Below, one piece after another: positions 54,734 to 64,000 of a stretch of DNA of 64,000 nt; position 1 is the stretch's first letter, and every line of letters starts with the position of its first letter. Below the pieces are notes generated by a model that saw only the letters and a list, made by a program, of their open reading frames with translations, had not been told where the DNA came from and did not search any database. A program made the translations under genes and the position numbers. Source of the stretch: Conoideocrella luteorostrata (lineage: Eukaryota; Ascomycota; Sordariomycetes; Hypocreales; Clavicipitaceae); contig JASWJB010000022.1 in the NCBI GenBank assembly GCA_032433595.1, forward strand, positions 186,001 to 250,000, read 5' to 3'.

Positions 54734-55567
54734 TTAATTTCCTCGAATGAATGAAGGAATGAACAAGGTCTCGTCCTCCACCACGTGCTTATCCCAGTCT
54801 CCATCCAGATCATCCACGTCTTCTAATACAACTTGGACAATATCGTCTTCGCCGTCTTCCTCGTCTCTCATCCTCTCCATCGTTGGCCACTGTCGAACAT
54901 CCGACAGCCGAGATTTGTCGATGTGCTTGCTCGAGAGCCAAGCGTGCCGTATCTTACGGTACTCTATCGCGCAGACCTGTTCCCCCGGGGCTACAAAATA
55001 TGACTGTTCTCCATCCAGCCCCTGCCGTTGAAAGTCTACGCTCGGATCGACAATGCCCCCGAGAGGCGCGACGGCTCCGACGGCGGCCGATGACAAGCTG
55101 ACGGGAACTTGGACATGACCGCCGGCTCTCTTCCCAGCCATCGATTCCTGGCGTATGCTGGCGTCCGTGATTGTGTGAAAGCCGACGATTAAGAAGATAC
55201 TGTGACCCTGGTCGATTGCTTGCTCGATCCAGGAGCGGGTGGCTGGTAGGCGTGTTGCTTTGTCAAACCAGGCTTCGGAGTTGTCAAGAGTGTACGTCTT
55301 GAAATGGTTTGTCGCCACGCAAACTTTCATCTTGGTGCCTTTGGAGAAACTTGAAGACAATAGAGAGGTGAGAGCCGAACGGATGCCGGCGGCAGAGGCA
55401 GCATGATGCTCGCCGGTGTATGCAGAGCGGGCAGTTGCCAACGTGGTAGGCTCTAACTGAGGATCATGATGATGCTGATGGGGGTACTCGACGTTGGTAA
55501 TGAACCGGCCCAGCTTGACGGAGCTCTGCGGTAGAAGGATCTGCGACGGGACAATGCTGAACCTCAT
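54734..55567 (-). CDS. gasdermin-like pore-forming cell-death protein
   Basis: This is an intronless 277-residue protein, the usual size of fungal gasdermin-like proteins (HET-Q1/RCD-1 type). Features seen: an early VKLGRFITNVEYP segment, a central IFLIVGFHTITDASI strand-turn-strand, a Gly/Ser/Val-rich amphipathic middle (VPVSLSSAAVGAVAP), and YFVAPGEQVCAIEYRKIRH near residue 200. An acidic C-terminal tail of ~40 residues (EEDGEDD..., DVDDLDGDWD) could be the autoinhibitory end removed by proteolysis. In the family, cleavage near the C-terminus releases an N-terminal domain that permeabilises the plasma membrane. The gene is divergent from a TPR-CHAT protease gene 362 bp away, the arrangement expected for such a pair. 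Identification rests on motif pattern and context. Confidence 0.75.
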   Translation of the reverse strand: MRFSIVPSQILLPQSSVKLGRFITNVEYPHQHHHDPQLEPTTLATARSAYTGEHHAASAAGIRSALTSLLSSSFSKGTKMKVCVATNHFKTYTLDNSEAWFDKATRLPATRSWIEQAIDQGHSIFLIVGFHTITDASIRQESMAGKRAGGHVQVPVSLSSAAVGAVAPLGGIVDPSVDFQRQGLDGEQSYFVAPGEQVCAIEYRKIRHAWLSSKHIDKSRLSDVRQWPTMERMRDEEDGEDDIVQVVLEDVDDLDGDWDKHVVEDETLFIPSFIRGN

Positions 55568-55929
55568 TTTGCGCCGCTGCTTGACAGAATCCTATTCTCG
55601 TTGCTGGGGTTGCGGCTTGGAGGCATTAAATACTAGTACTCCCGTGTGTTTGTTTATTAGCCACGCGCCAACGGGGGCGAAGGCGGGGGCGCAGGCCGCT
55701 GCTTCCGAGCGATTCTATTGGAAGAGGCATCGGCCGGCCTGAGCCGTCCCTCCGATCATAGCCGTGTGGCGCAACTCGGGGGGGGCTCAACCCCCCCCCC
55801 CCCCCCCCGGAGCATGCGGCAAGCGACGACCACATCTTGTGCATAAAGAAGACCACCACACCGACTTAAAGATAATCACGACGAATCCACTCTGGGGTTA
55901 GGTCAAGCGCTTATTTTCCATCTCTCGTA
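55568..55929. promoter_or_regulatory. shared promoter of gasdermin-like and TPR-CHAT genes, with G8/C18 tract
   Basis: A 362-bp divergent intergenic region suggests co-expression of the two genes. It contains a run of eight G (55778-55785), CTCAA, then eighteen C (55791-55808), which can pair as a hairpin and is prone to length change. AT-rich TTAAATACT near 55626 may serve the minus-strand gene. Confidence 0.6.
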
Positions 55930-58900
55930 ATGAATAACCAGCAGTATTTGCAGCAGCTGAGAGCTGACGCCGATCATGTGCCAGACACGCCTGACGCCAT
56001 CCCCCTCCCTATCCGAGCGTACGATACGTTTAAACAATCTGGAAACCGTGGACATATTGACGAGGCAGTAGAGCTCGCTAGACAGAGCATCAAAATTCAC
56101 ATAGGCGATGCCCAGTCGTCATTTAGCCCGCTAAACCAGCTTAGGATCATGCTTGAGGAACGGTATCAGTCAGCGGGCGAAATAGCCGACCTTGAGGAAG
56201 CAATCACAGTGACGAGGCAGTTGAACAGCATGACGCCATCTGATCATCCTAACTTGCCAGTTAGATTAATTAACCTCGCCTTTAAGCTCAGCCAACTGTA
56301 TGAGAAGACAGGCGAAATAGCTGACCTGGAGGAAGCAATTTTGTTCCTCAGGCAAGCAGTCGACATATCGCCAGTTGATGGTCACCTGGTGGTTGGTTTA
56401 AATCTCCTAGGACGCCAGCTAAGTCGCCGGTTTAAGCGAATAGGCGAAATATCCGACCTAGAGGAAGTAATTAGAGTGGCGAGGCACGAAGTTGACTTGA
56501 CGCCACTCGATGATCATCTACACCAAGTAGCTGGTTTAAGGTTCCTGGGAAACCAACTGAGTCGCCTGTATAAGCAAACAGGCGAGATATCCGACTTGGA
56601 GGAAGCAATTATAGTGGCTAGGCAGGAGCTTGACTTGATGCAAGCAGACCATGTCAACCGGGCAGGCAGGTTAAAAAATCTAGGAGACTGGCTTGAGAGC
56701 AAGTATGAGCGCACCAATAACATATCCAACCTGGAGGAAGCAATATTAGTGGTCAAGCAGGCTGTTGACCTGACGCCGTGCAACCATCCTGGCCGAGCAA
56801 GCAGGTTGATTAACCTCGGAAATAAGCTTGATCGCCAATATAAGCATACAGGCGATGTTGATGACGCTGAGGAAACAGTTTTAGTGTTCAGGCAGGTAGT
56901 CGACTCAACGCCGATAGATGATCCTAGCCGGGCAACCGGGTTATATAATCTGGGAAAGCAGCTGAACAGCCGATATATGAAGACGGGCGAGATAGTTGAC
57001 CTTGAGGAAGCAATTATAGTAGCCAGGCAAGCAATCGATTTAACGCCAAAAGATCATCCTAAACGGGCAGGCAGGTTGGACAACCTAGGAAACCAGCTTG
57101 AGGACCACTATCATCATACAGGAAGGATGGCCGACCTTGAGGAAGCAATTGGTATGGCTAGGCAAGCGGTCAGTTTAACGCCAGCTAATCATCCTGACCA
57201 AGCAAACCGATTAAATAACCTTGGAACTATGCTTGGGGTCCAATATGAGCGGAAAAGAAATATAGCTGACTTGAAGGAAGCAATTTCGGTGGTTAGACAG
57301 GCAGTCAGCTTGACGCCGGCAGATCATCCTGACCAGGCAAGTTGGTTAAATAATCTTGGAAGCCAGCTGTCCAGGCGATATGAGCAGACAGGCAAGCTAC
57401 CCGATCTGGAGGAAGCAATTACAGTAACCAGACAGGCAGTCAACTTAACGCCAGCCGACCATCCTGACCGGGCAGCTCGACTACATAATCTCGGACACAA
57501 ACTTCATTTGTGGCCTGCGCGGAGAAGCGAGGAAAACGGCCTCAAGGAACTCATAGAGGCAGTCAACACAATGTCGGCTGACGATCCTAACCGGGCAGTC
57601 TGCTTAACCAATCTCGGAAACCAGCTTACCGGCTGGTATGGCCAAATGACTGACTTGGAAGAAGCTTGCGCATATTACCTCGCCGCCTGGAGCTGTCAAA
57701 ATGCCACCCCTTTGGAGCGAGTCGAGGCTGCTGCACGGTGTCTCCCGCAGCTCGCCAAACAGTCCAAGATTGACCATGCCATCCAGCTTGGCCTAGCTGT
57801 CCTCGACCTGCTGCCGGCCGTCAACACAAAGCTCCTCGACTACAGCGACCAGCAGTTCGTCATGTCGACATTTGCTGGCGTTGCTTCCAATGTCTGTGCC
57901 TATCTGCTCAAGGCAGGTCGACGTTCGAAAGCCTTGAAGAGTCTTGAAAGAGGGCATGCAGTCATTCTCGGCCAGCTCGTGGACGGTCGGGATGATCTGT
58001 CGTCCTTGCGACTCCATCACCACGATATCGCTGGGCGATATGACCGACTCCGAGACGAGATCAATGAACCGGCAGGCGACCCCGAGCTATGCAAGGACCG
58101 CACAAAATCAGCGAATCGGAGGCGGGAAGCGGTGGCTGAGCTCGACGCGTGCGCTCGGGAGATTCGAGGCATCGCAGGCTATGAGCGGTTCCTGCTTGGC
58201 CAGACGGACACTGACATGCAGGCTTGTGCCATGCAGGGCACCATCGTTGTTATCAACGTCACCGAATATCGCTCTGATGCGATATTCGTGTCCCAAGTCG
58301 CCATCAGCACCATCAATCTGCCGCGGCTGCTTGCCGCGGACGCAAAAGCTTGGCTTGGCCAGCAATGGACAGGGCGCGGAGTGAGAAGGGGAGAGCGGGT
58401 GCAGAAGAACAAGGATTACCTCGATTATCTTGCCTGGCTATGGGATGTGTGTGTCCAGCCGGTTCTAGAGGCAGTCGACAGAGAAGACCACAGGTCAGCA
58501 GACGTGCTGCCGCGGATATGGTGGATGGGGACGGGGCTTGGCCACTCGATGCCGTTTCATGCTGCCGGGGTGCACACTGCGGGTTCTACGCAGAATGCAC
58601 CAAACAAGGTTGTCTCGTCATACACACCGTCAATTAAAACCCTTGCTTATTCCCATCGCCGGGCAAGCATCGCAAAGGACACGGAGGGCTCGCTCCTGAT
58701 CGCCACGATGCCAACCACGCCGGAGGCCGACGCCTCGGACCCGGATGCAGGCATATTGGGTGATATTTCTGGCGTCATGAGTGAGGAGAAACTGCTGAAA
58801 GAGCTGGTGGCAGGCAACATGCGTGTAGAGTCACTAAATCTACCGAGCGTGAGCCAAGTGATTGACAAGCTGCGAGACTGCTCCATCGCACATTTTGCCT

Positions 58901-59346
58901 GCCACGGTACGACGGACCACGTAGATCCATCCAACAGCGGCCTGATCTTACAGAGACAAGATGATCAAGGGCTGCGGCGGGACCGGCTAACGGTGCACCA
59001 GGTGTCGAAGCTACGCCTGGACAACGCTCACATCGCGTATCTATCGGCATGCTCGACGGCGGAGAACAGGGTGAAGCGGCTGTCGGACGAAGTACTCCAC
59101 GTTGTCAGCGGGTTCCAGGTAGCTGGGTTCCCACACGTAGTGGGATGCTTATGGCCTTCGAATGACAGGATTTGCGTCGAGGTGGCAGGCAAGTTTTACA
59201 GGACCTTGTTCGAGCATTCGAGTGAGGCGACTGGATGGGAGGGGCGGGACGTGGCGAATGCTGTGCGGAAGGCGGTGATGGCGGTGCGAGAGACGGCCTT
59301 GAATGCGCCGTTGCTTTGGGCGCAATTCGTGCACTTTGGAGCGTAA
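55930..59346 (+). CDS. TPR-repeat protein with C-terminal CHAT (caspase-like) protease domain
   Basis: This is an intronless 1138-residue protein. After ~60 residues come about eleven TPR-type repeats of ~44 residues (consensus DLEEAI-x-VARQAVDLTP-x-DHP-x-RA...NLG-x-QL-x-x-RY-x-x-TGEI), covering roughly residues 60-590. A helical linker with KALKSLERGHAVIL follows, then the CHAT domain (about 840-1138). Catalytic residues are H992 in HFACHG and C1041 in YLSACST; the downstream GFQVAGFPHVVGCLWP is also typical. CHAT proteases are clan CD cysteine peptidases related to caspases and separase. The repeats would sense a ligand or partner and activate proteolysis. Divergent pairing with the gasdermin-like gene indicates its likely substrate. 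Confidence 0.92.
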   Translation: MNNQQYLQQLRADADHVPDTPDAIPLPIRAYDTFKQSGNRGHIDEAVELARQSIKIHIGDAQSSFSPLNQLRIMLEERYQSAGEIADLEEAITVTRQLNSMTPSDHPNLPVRLINLAFKLSQLYEKTGEIADLEEAILFLRQAVDISPVDGHLVVGLNLLGRQLSRRFKRIGEISDLEEVIRVARHEVDLTPLDDHLHQVAGLRFLGNQLSRLYKQTGEISDLEEAIIVARQELDLMQADHVNRAGRLKNLGDWLESKYERTNNISNLEEAILVVKQAVDLTPCNHPGRASRLINLGNKLDRQYKHTGDVDDAEETVLVFRQVVDSTPIDDPSRATGLYNLGKQLNSRYMKTGEIVDLEEAIIVARQAIDLTPKDHPKRAGRLDNLGNQLEDHYHHTGRMADLEEAIGMARQAVSLTPANHPDQANRLNNLGTMLGVQYERKRNIADLKEAISVVRQAVSLTPADHPDQASWLNNLGSQLSRRYEQTGKLPDLEEAITVTRQAVNLTPADHPDRAARLHNLGHKLHLWPARRSEENGLKELIEAVNTMSADDPNRAVCLTNLGNQLTGWYGQMTDLEEACAYYLAAWSCQNATPLERVEAAARCLPQLAKQSKIDHAIQLGLAVLDLLPAVNTKLLDYSDQQFVMSTFAGVASNVCAYLLKAGRRSKALKSLERGHAVILGQLVDGRDDLSSLRLHHHDIAGRYDRLRDEINEPAGDPELCKDRTKSANRRREAVAELDACAREIRGIAGYERFLLGQTDTDMQACAMQGTIVVINVTEYRSDAIFVSQVAISTINLPRLLAADAKAWLGQQWTGRGVRRGERVQKNKDYLDYLAWLWDVCVQPVLEAVDREDHRSADVLPRIWWMGTGLGHSMPFHAAGVHTAGSTQNAPNKVVSSYTPSIKTLAYSHRRASIAKDTEGSLLIATMPTTPEADASDPDAGILGDISGVMSEEKLLKELVAGNMRVESLNLPSVSQVIDKLRDCSIAHFACHGTTDHVDPSNSGLILQRQDDQGLRRDRLTVHQVSKLRLDNAHIAYLSACSTAENRVKRLSDEVLHVVSGFQVAGFPHVVGCLWPSNDRICVEVAGKFYRTLFEHSSEATGWEGRDVANAVRKAVMAVRETALNAPLLWAQFVHFGA

Positions 59347-60496
59347 ATTTTGGTTTCAAATGACATCCGGTAGATCCATCAAGTTCAGTCTAAAATAAAT
59401 AGCCCGTCTCACGCTTGAACCTCAGGCGGATCAGAGCACCAGTCGTTTTTGGGTCACCCTTATAAAAAACAGCTACCAAGTAAAAACCCGAAAGTTATGG
59501 AGAAGACTATTTGTTGTCTTAAGTTTGTTATGGTTGAATAGAGAAAATAAAATCCAGTTTCTTTGATTTCACATACAAGAAACGGCACCCTAGATCAACA
59601 ACGCCACAGGAGATGGCACCCTAACGCATTTTACCAAGTACATAGGCTTAACAATAAAGGGTCGCATCAAACATTCCCGCTTTAGCTTGAGTATGGATAT
59701 TTTATGCCAAAGAGACATTACCGCCGTGGAAGAATATACTCCCTTTCTTCCAGACCATTACTTTCCAAGGTATTTCACAAGGAGTTAGCGAAATGCATGG
59801 ACCTTTAAACACAGCGTCAAAGCAAACGCTATTGAGAACAAGCTCTATATAGCTCGTTTTCGCTTTATACATGGACCTCTAATTCCACTTCAGAGCTTGG
59901 ACAAGCATCGTAAATATATGTCTTTACCAATTTGTCACCACACTAGTTCCCATAGGATTATCGGAATATTTGACGAAACTGTGGAATATATATGGAATCT
60001 TAACCTCGAACATTTTAAAGGTTCCCGCTATTACAATCGGACGTTTAGGACGATCGGCCGGCGCCCAAAGGGATTCAGTTGGTTGCAAAGGTGTCGCTGG
60101 ATTTGCGGTATGGCTGGCAACAAGCATCAGCGTCAATTTCGAAATAGAAAGATGACGTCGAAGTTAAGATGGAGAGTAAACTTGGCTTTGGTGTCTAATG
60201 CAGGCACTGCACATTTGCATATTTATCTCGACCGCTCAATTGGTACACAGTGGGGGTCAGATAGTTTCCCAACCTAGCTGGCGTGCCGCAACGCGACTCT
60301 GGGGGGGTTGGAAATTGATCCCTTTGAGTGCGCGAAGGTGCAGTGGAGCCAGGCGGACCCACCACAGCACAGGTACGAGCGCGGTACCTCACTTGCTGCT
60401 CACAACGCGACGTATGCAATGTAGCTATCTGTACGGAGTACACAGGCTGGTAAACAGATGTAGCCTTACTAGCGACTTGTCTTGATTAGCCGCATA
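59347..60496. other. intergenic, no supported gene
   Basis: AT-rich 3' flank of the CHAT gene up to the pogo element. A GTACGGAGTAC motif lies at 60431-60441. Short frames are unrecognised. Confidence 0.4.
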
Positions 60497-60622
60497 ACGT
60501 CGGCCACCCCGAAGCCGGCCACAATTTTCCCCTCTTTCAACACCACAACGCTTGCATTCCGACCGCGATTTCTCGTGCAATTCAATTGCTATTAGCATAG
60601 TTATTATATTTTTGGATGCACA

Positions 60623-61021
60623 ATGCCTAGTTATACTGAAAATAACCTAGAAAACGCGGTATCTGACGTTGCAAGTGGCGCATCTATCCGGAAAGCTGCA
60701 GCACTCTGGGGTATACCAAGAACAACGCTTCAAGATCGAATTAAAGGTGCACAAGCAAGGGCAGATGCACATAAACATCAACAACGTCTTTCTCAAAAGG
60801 AGGAAGAAAGCCTTGTTCAGTGGATTCAAGCCCAGGTATCATTGAATGTGCCTATTACACATCAACAGCTCCGCAGCTTTGTCTCACACATTCTGGTCAA
60901 GGGAGGAGACCTTGAACCTATCGGAAAAAATTGGGTTACAGGCTTCTTAAGGCGTCACCCGGAAATATCAACAAAGAAAGGCAAGGGAATAGATTCCTGC
61001 CGTATTAATGGCGCCTCTTAA
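60623..61021 (+). pseudogene. pogo transposase, N-terminal DNA-binding part
   Basis: This encodes 132 residues with a psq-type HTH (IRKAAALWGIPRTTLQDRI) followed by a CENP-B-like HTH (LVQWIQAQVSLNVPIT, then NWVTGFLRRHP). It ends in a premature stop just before the catalytic domain. Downstream to 61378, the remnants YNMD and FLGTRKYE are seen in shifting frames with stops. Confidence 0.85.
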
Positions 61022-61378
61022 AGACCTTCTTTGTACTGCTCGAGCCAGAGGCTATAAGGCTAATTCCAGGTACAACATGGACAAGTGGGTGTTCAAGAGG
61101 GCCAGGGCAGTAATGGCCTAGTTCTTAGGCACTCGCAAATACGAATTATTATCAGAAAACACCCTAGAGGGCGATTTTAGACTACAATTATCGAGTGTAT
61201 TAGCGCAGATGGCAGGGTTATTAGCCCGCTAGTTATTTTCAAGGGAGAAAGCGTACAACAGCAATAGTTCCCTGATAATACGGATTAATATCGCAAGTAG
61301 CACTTTACGGCATCACTAAATGGCTGGTCCTCTAATAAAATTAGGTTAGCTTGGCTACAAGAGATCTTTATCCCGGAG

Positions 61379-61676
61379 TGTCACAGGAAACACACTCACA
61401 TCACCGAAAACGCACGATGCTGCCGGAAACGTTCAACATTACCGGAAGCATTCAATATCATCAGAAACGTACGATGCCGACGGAAGCGCATCGCTGGAAG
61501 CATTCAACATCGCCGGAAACGGACGATATCGTCAGAATCAATGGAATGAAATGAATCCAGAAGAAGAGGCATATAGCAGAGATAAATAGTTGTCAAATTC
61601 CCCGTCAATTAGATAGAATAAAGGACAATTTTCCACTGCCTTGGAGACCGACTTCCATAGCTGCTCACTTGTGACA
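61379..61676 (+). mobile_element. solo LTR, family D, nested in the pogo element
   Basis: A 298-bp element from TGTCACAGG to CTTGTGACA has 7-bp inverted ends and the perfect 5-bp duplication CGGAG (61374-61378, 61677-61681). It contains an imperfect array of ~18-20 bp units of the type CGGAAACGTTCAACAT(C). A truncated relative lies at 25578-25660. The insertion postdates the pogo insertion. Confidence 0.82.
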
Positions 61677-61741
61677 CGGAGACTAAGTCAGCTAAGCAGT
61701 CAGAGCCACGGCTGCTAATCCTAGATGGCCACGGTAGTCAT

Positions 61742-62419
61742 ATGAATAACGACTTTATGCTAGAATACTTCAAAAATAATATATTCCTTCTTTTCTTACC
61801 AGAACATTCACCGCATGTGTTGCTGCCACTTGACGTTGGGGTATTTAGCCCGGTCAAGACTAGCTATCGCGCTTCAATTATGGCCCTTCAATTATCATCA
61901 AATTCAGCACGCGTAAATAAAATCCTCTTCCTTGAATACTATTACAATGCACGGTTAGCTAGAACCACCCAAAAAAATATCCTATCTGGGTGGAAAGCTT
62001 CGGGACTTTGGCCAGTCAATGTGACGAGACCTCTTCTATCCAAATTACGAGCATCCGCTAATAAGCCTCTTCAAGGAACGCCTCAAATCCCTGAAAAGCA
62101 GCAGGAAGACCTTCTTAAGACCCCTCAGCGCGGCAGTCATATTCAGCGACTAATTGGCCGAGTTAATCCTCCTAGTCAGATAGACCCAACAGCTCGTCAA
62201 TTATTTCGGAAGATCCGGAAGGGAATTGACGATAAAAATATCCAAGGACGCGCAGAGCAGGAAATCCGGGATCCAAGGCATCAAGTTGATGCCCAAAAAC
62301 TAAGGAAGAAGCAGAAGGCCGAACATAACCCTAATAAAAAATTCGCGAATATTGAAGATGTTGAAAAGGCTCGCCAGCGCCTTCCAGCGCAGATTGCAGC
62401 AGCAACCTACTCCTTTTGA
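61742..62419 (+). pseudogene. pogo transposase, C-terminal DDE part
   Basis: A 225-residue open segment begins NNDFMLEYFKNNIFLLFLPEHSPHVLLPLDVGVFSPVK, the second-Asp region and following helices of Fot1-type DDE transposases, then WKASGLWPVN and a basic C-terminus. It has no start of its own and is separated from the N-terminal part by stops, frameshifts and the nested LTR. Confidence 0.85.
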
Positions 62420-62576
62420 AAACCTCTGTCACGAGTGGCAGCTTCCCAGCTAGAAAACACCAAATATTACTATTTTGAAGGCGTTGTGCCGATTAATTTG
62501 ACGATATTGAATGCTGCTTTAGTGGCCACATTTGTGGCCGGCTTCCCTGTGTGGCCGGCTCCGGGGTGGCCGACGT

Positions 62577-63170
62577 TAATAGGCTCTACGCAATTCCACG
62601 CACACATTTTTCACTGCAATTTCAACTCCTCCCAAGGGTTGCTTCCCCACCAGGAGAGCTGACCTCCACTCCAATGTCGAAGGTTCCTGCCCAGCGCTCT
62701 GAAAATTGTCCTCCAAAAGGGGTCACGCTTACATCAAGAAATGAGCGCACATTTGCTGTAAACCTGCACTTTTGTTGTAAATCTGTAGTTTCCAACGCCT
62801 GGCAACGTTAAAGGATAATGCTTCCCTTTGGCGAAGATCGCGCATAGCTTTCACTAGATCGTCCAGTGGGTCCAAAGGTATTAGGCATGAAGAGCCCCAA
62901 CTGCTTCCTGTCTTGTCTTTTGGAAACAACAGCACACTAATACCGTCTTTTAGTCACCGAAATATCTGGTAGACCAAACGCGAGTTTATCTCAGAAATTG
63001 CATGTCTTGGGATTCTCGACTGGCTGACGTCAGCGCTCTAGGAGATGTTATCACCATTAGAAGTAGCGTACGATGCATCAGCGCTCATTGTTCTTTCCGG
63101 AACGTTTTTTGCCAGGGATCGTCGCCAAAATGCCCAAATGGTGGTCCAATTTGACCAGGTGGGCTATAAT
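62577..63170. other. intergenic, no supported gene
   Basis: Right flank of the pogo element up to the next solo LTR. No gene seen. Confidence 0.4.
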
Positions 63171-63361
63171 TGTAGATTGCACAAAGCCTTGTGAAGTTGG
63201 TATCAATACCAAAGCAAAAGCGATGTATTCAATGTCTATTGTCTAGAAGAAGAAGCAAAGCAGGAGGAGAACGTTGATATCGCCGTATAAATATCGTGGC
63301 CGCAGGGTGGCCAAGTGACCTGCTCCACGCTTTCTATTGTGCTTGATAGAGGGTTCCAACA
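63171..63361 (-). mobile_element. solo LTR, family A (reverse copy)
   Basis: A 191-bp element from TGTAGATTGCAC to GGTTCCAACA is flanked by ATAAT on both sides (63166-63170, 63362-63366). It shares GATATCGCCGTATAAATATCGT and CTTTCTATTGTGCTTG with the 25361 copy. Confidence 0.82.
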
Positions 63362-64000
63362 ATAATGGCATGATGTTCGTAACTTATCGTGCGCAAATTT
63401 TGGACGTTGCTATCCTTACGCATTGTGTCTTCATGAGGTGGCATCTATCGCAGGCATGGCGATTCGGACCCATCACGGAGGCAAACACTTATTGAAAAAA
63501 CAAGATCTCTTCTTTTCAAGCAATATCAGGCCCATAAAACAATAGACTGAAGGGAATGAATCTAACATCAAATAGCAGTAACCCGTTTTTATTTCCCTAA
63601 TACTTTTTCAGTCGGCGTGGAACAAAAAGCCGCTTCTCTGGAATACCTTTGTCTCATAGGTTCGTGGATCAGCTCACCGCTCTTCAATACAGCCAACTGC
63701 ATCTCTGCAAGCCACATCACGATCTTGCAGGGAGGAACTTGTCATTCCCAGCCTATGGTTTAGAACATATGGCATACGCTGATGCTCATCTCTGTAATGG
63801 ACTGGCCTTGGGTCTTCTGCAAACAAGCGTCAATTGTAATATCTATAAGCTTAAGGAAAAGAAGAAGAGAGAGAAGACCTCGCAGCCTCTACCCATCCAT
63901 CTAGTGTGAGCTACGGAGGATGCCGAGCACTCAATCGTCCGGTGATGCTATCGGAGACGGATGATCGCAGATTGGCGTTGAAACGCAAATTGGCAACGTA
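63362..64000. other. intergenic, no supported gene
   Basis: An 86-codon + frame at 63649-63909 has no recognised similarity. Nothing else is supported before the window edge. Confidence 0.35.

Larger units (their letters stand above)
60497..62576 (+). mobile_element. pogo/Fot1-like DNA transposon, decayed, with nested solo LTR
   Basis: Terminal inverted repeats of 27 bp (60497-60523 and 62550-62576, one mismatch, outer end ACGTCGGCCACCCCG) are flanked by TA on both sides (60495-60496, 62577-62578), the Tc1/mariner-pogo target. Total length is 2080 bp, or ~1.78 kb without the nested 298-bp LTR and its duplication. That fits a Fot1-like element. The transposase is broken (separate entries). 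Confidence 0.88.

Overview
The window is nuclear DNA of a filamentous ascomycete. Protein genes carry short GT-AG introns of about 45-120 bp, there are two Zn2Cys6 regulators, a GPI-anchored Cys-rich wall protein, DUF3632, SnoaL-like and fungal steroid-reductase genes, and fungal mobile elements (pogo/Fot1-like, solo LTRs, a Tad-like LINE tail). A secreted ADP-ribosyltransferase of the fungal 'heat-labile enterotoxin A' family suggests a Hypocreales, possibly insect- or nematode-associated, species. That is inference; nothing in the window fixes the genus. Gene models were built by hand from reading frames, splice signals and family motifs. Several obvious open frames begin at TTG or GTG, so starts were moved to the first plausible ATG.

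Region 1 (1-20.8 kb) is gene-dense. It holds a partial HAK/KUP potassium transporter, a DUF3632 protein, an NmrA-like protein, an alpha/beta hydrolase divergent from a sugar 3-epimerase-like TIM barrel, a Zn2Cys6 regulator, a GPI-anchored Cys-rich repeat protein, a MINDY-type deubiquitinase ending in a CaaX box, and a steroid 5-alpha-reductase-like enzyme. The 5.4-12.1 kb block (NmrA, hydrolase, epimerase, regulator) could be a small catabolic cluster.

Region 2 (20.8-41.5 kb) is AT-rich and full of repeats. It contains solo LTRs of at least four families, several with intact 5-bp target-site duplications (TSDs), LTR relics, a LINE fragment and a 116-bp direct duplication. The genes embedded there are a thioesterase, the secreted enterotoxin-type ADP-ribosyltransferase, a secreted TAP-like alpha/beta-hydrolase peptidase, and two unrecognised 99-residue paralogues, one of them downstream of the toxin gene.

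Region 3 (41.5-53.5 kb) looks like a decaying metabolic cluster: a Zn2Cys6 regulator, an NmrA/isoflavone-reductase-like gene with no normal 5' end, a SnoaL-like gene split by a 58-bp palindromic insertion, an intact SnoaL-like gene, an FAD monooxygenase with one in-frame TGA, and an alpha/beta hydrolase.

Region 4 (54.7-59.3 kb) is the most exciting locus. A 277-residue gasdermin-like pore-forming protein is divergently transcribed from a 1138-residue protein with about eleven TPR-type repeats and a C-terminal CHAT (caspase-like) protease domain. This matches the known layout of fungal gasdermin/protease cell-death pairs: the protease is expected to cleave the gasdermin and trigger regulated death in non-self recognition or defence. 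Region 5 (60.5-62.6 kb) is a decayed pogo/Fot1 transposon with a solo LTR nested inside, followed by a further solo LTR.
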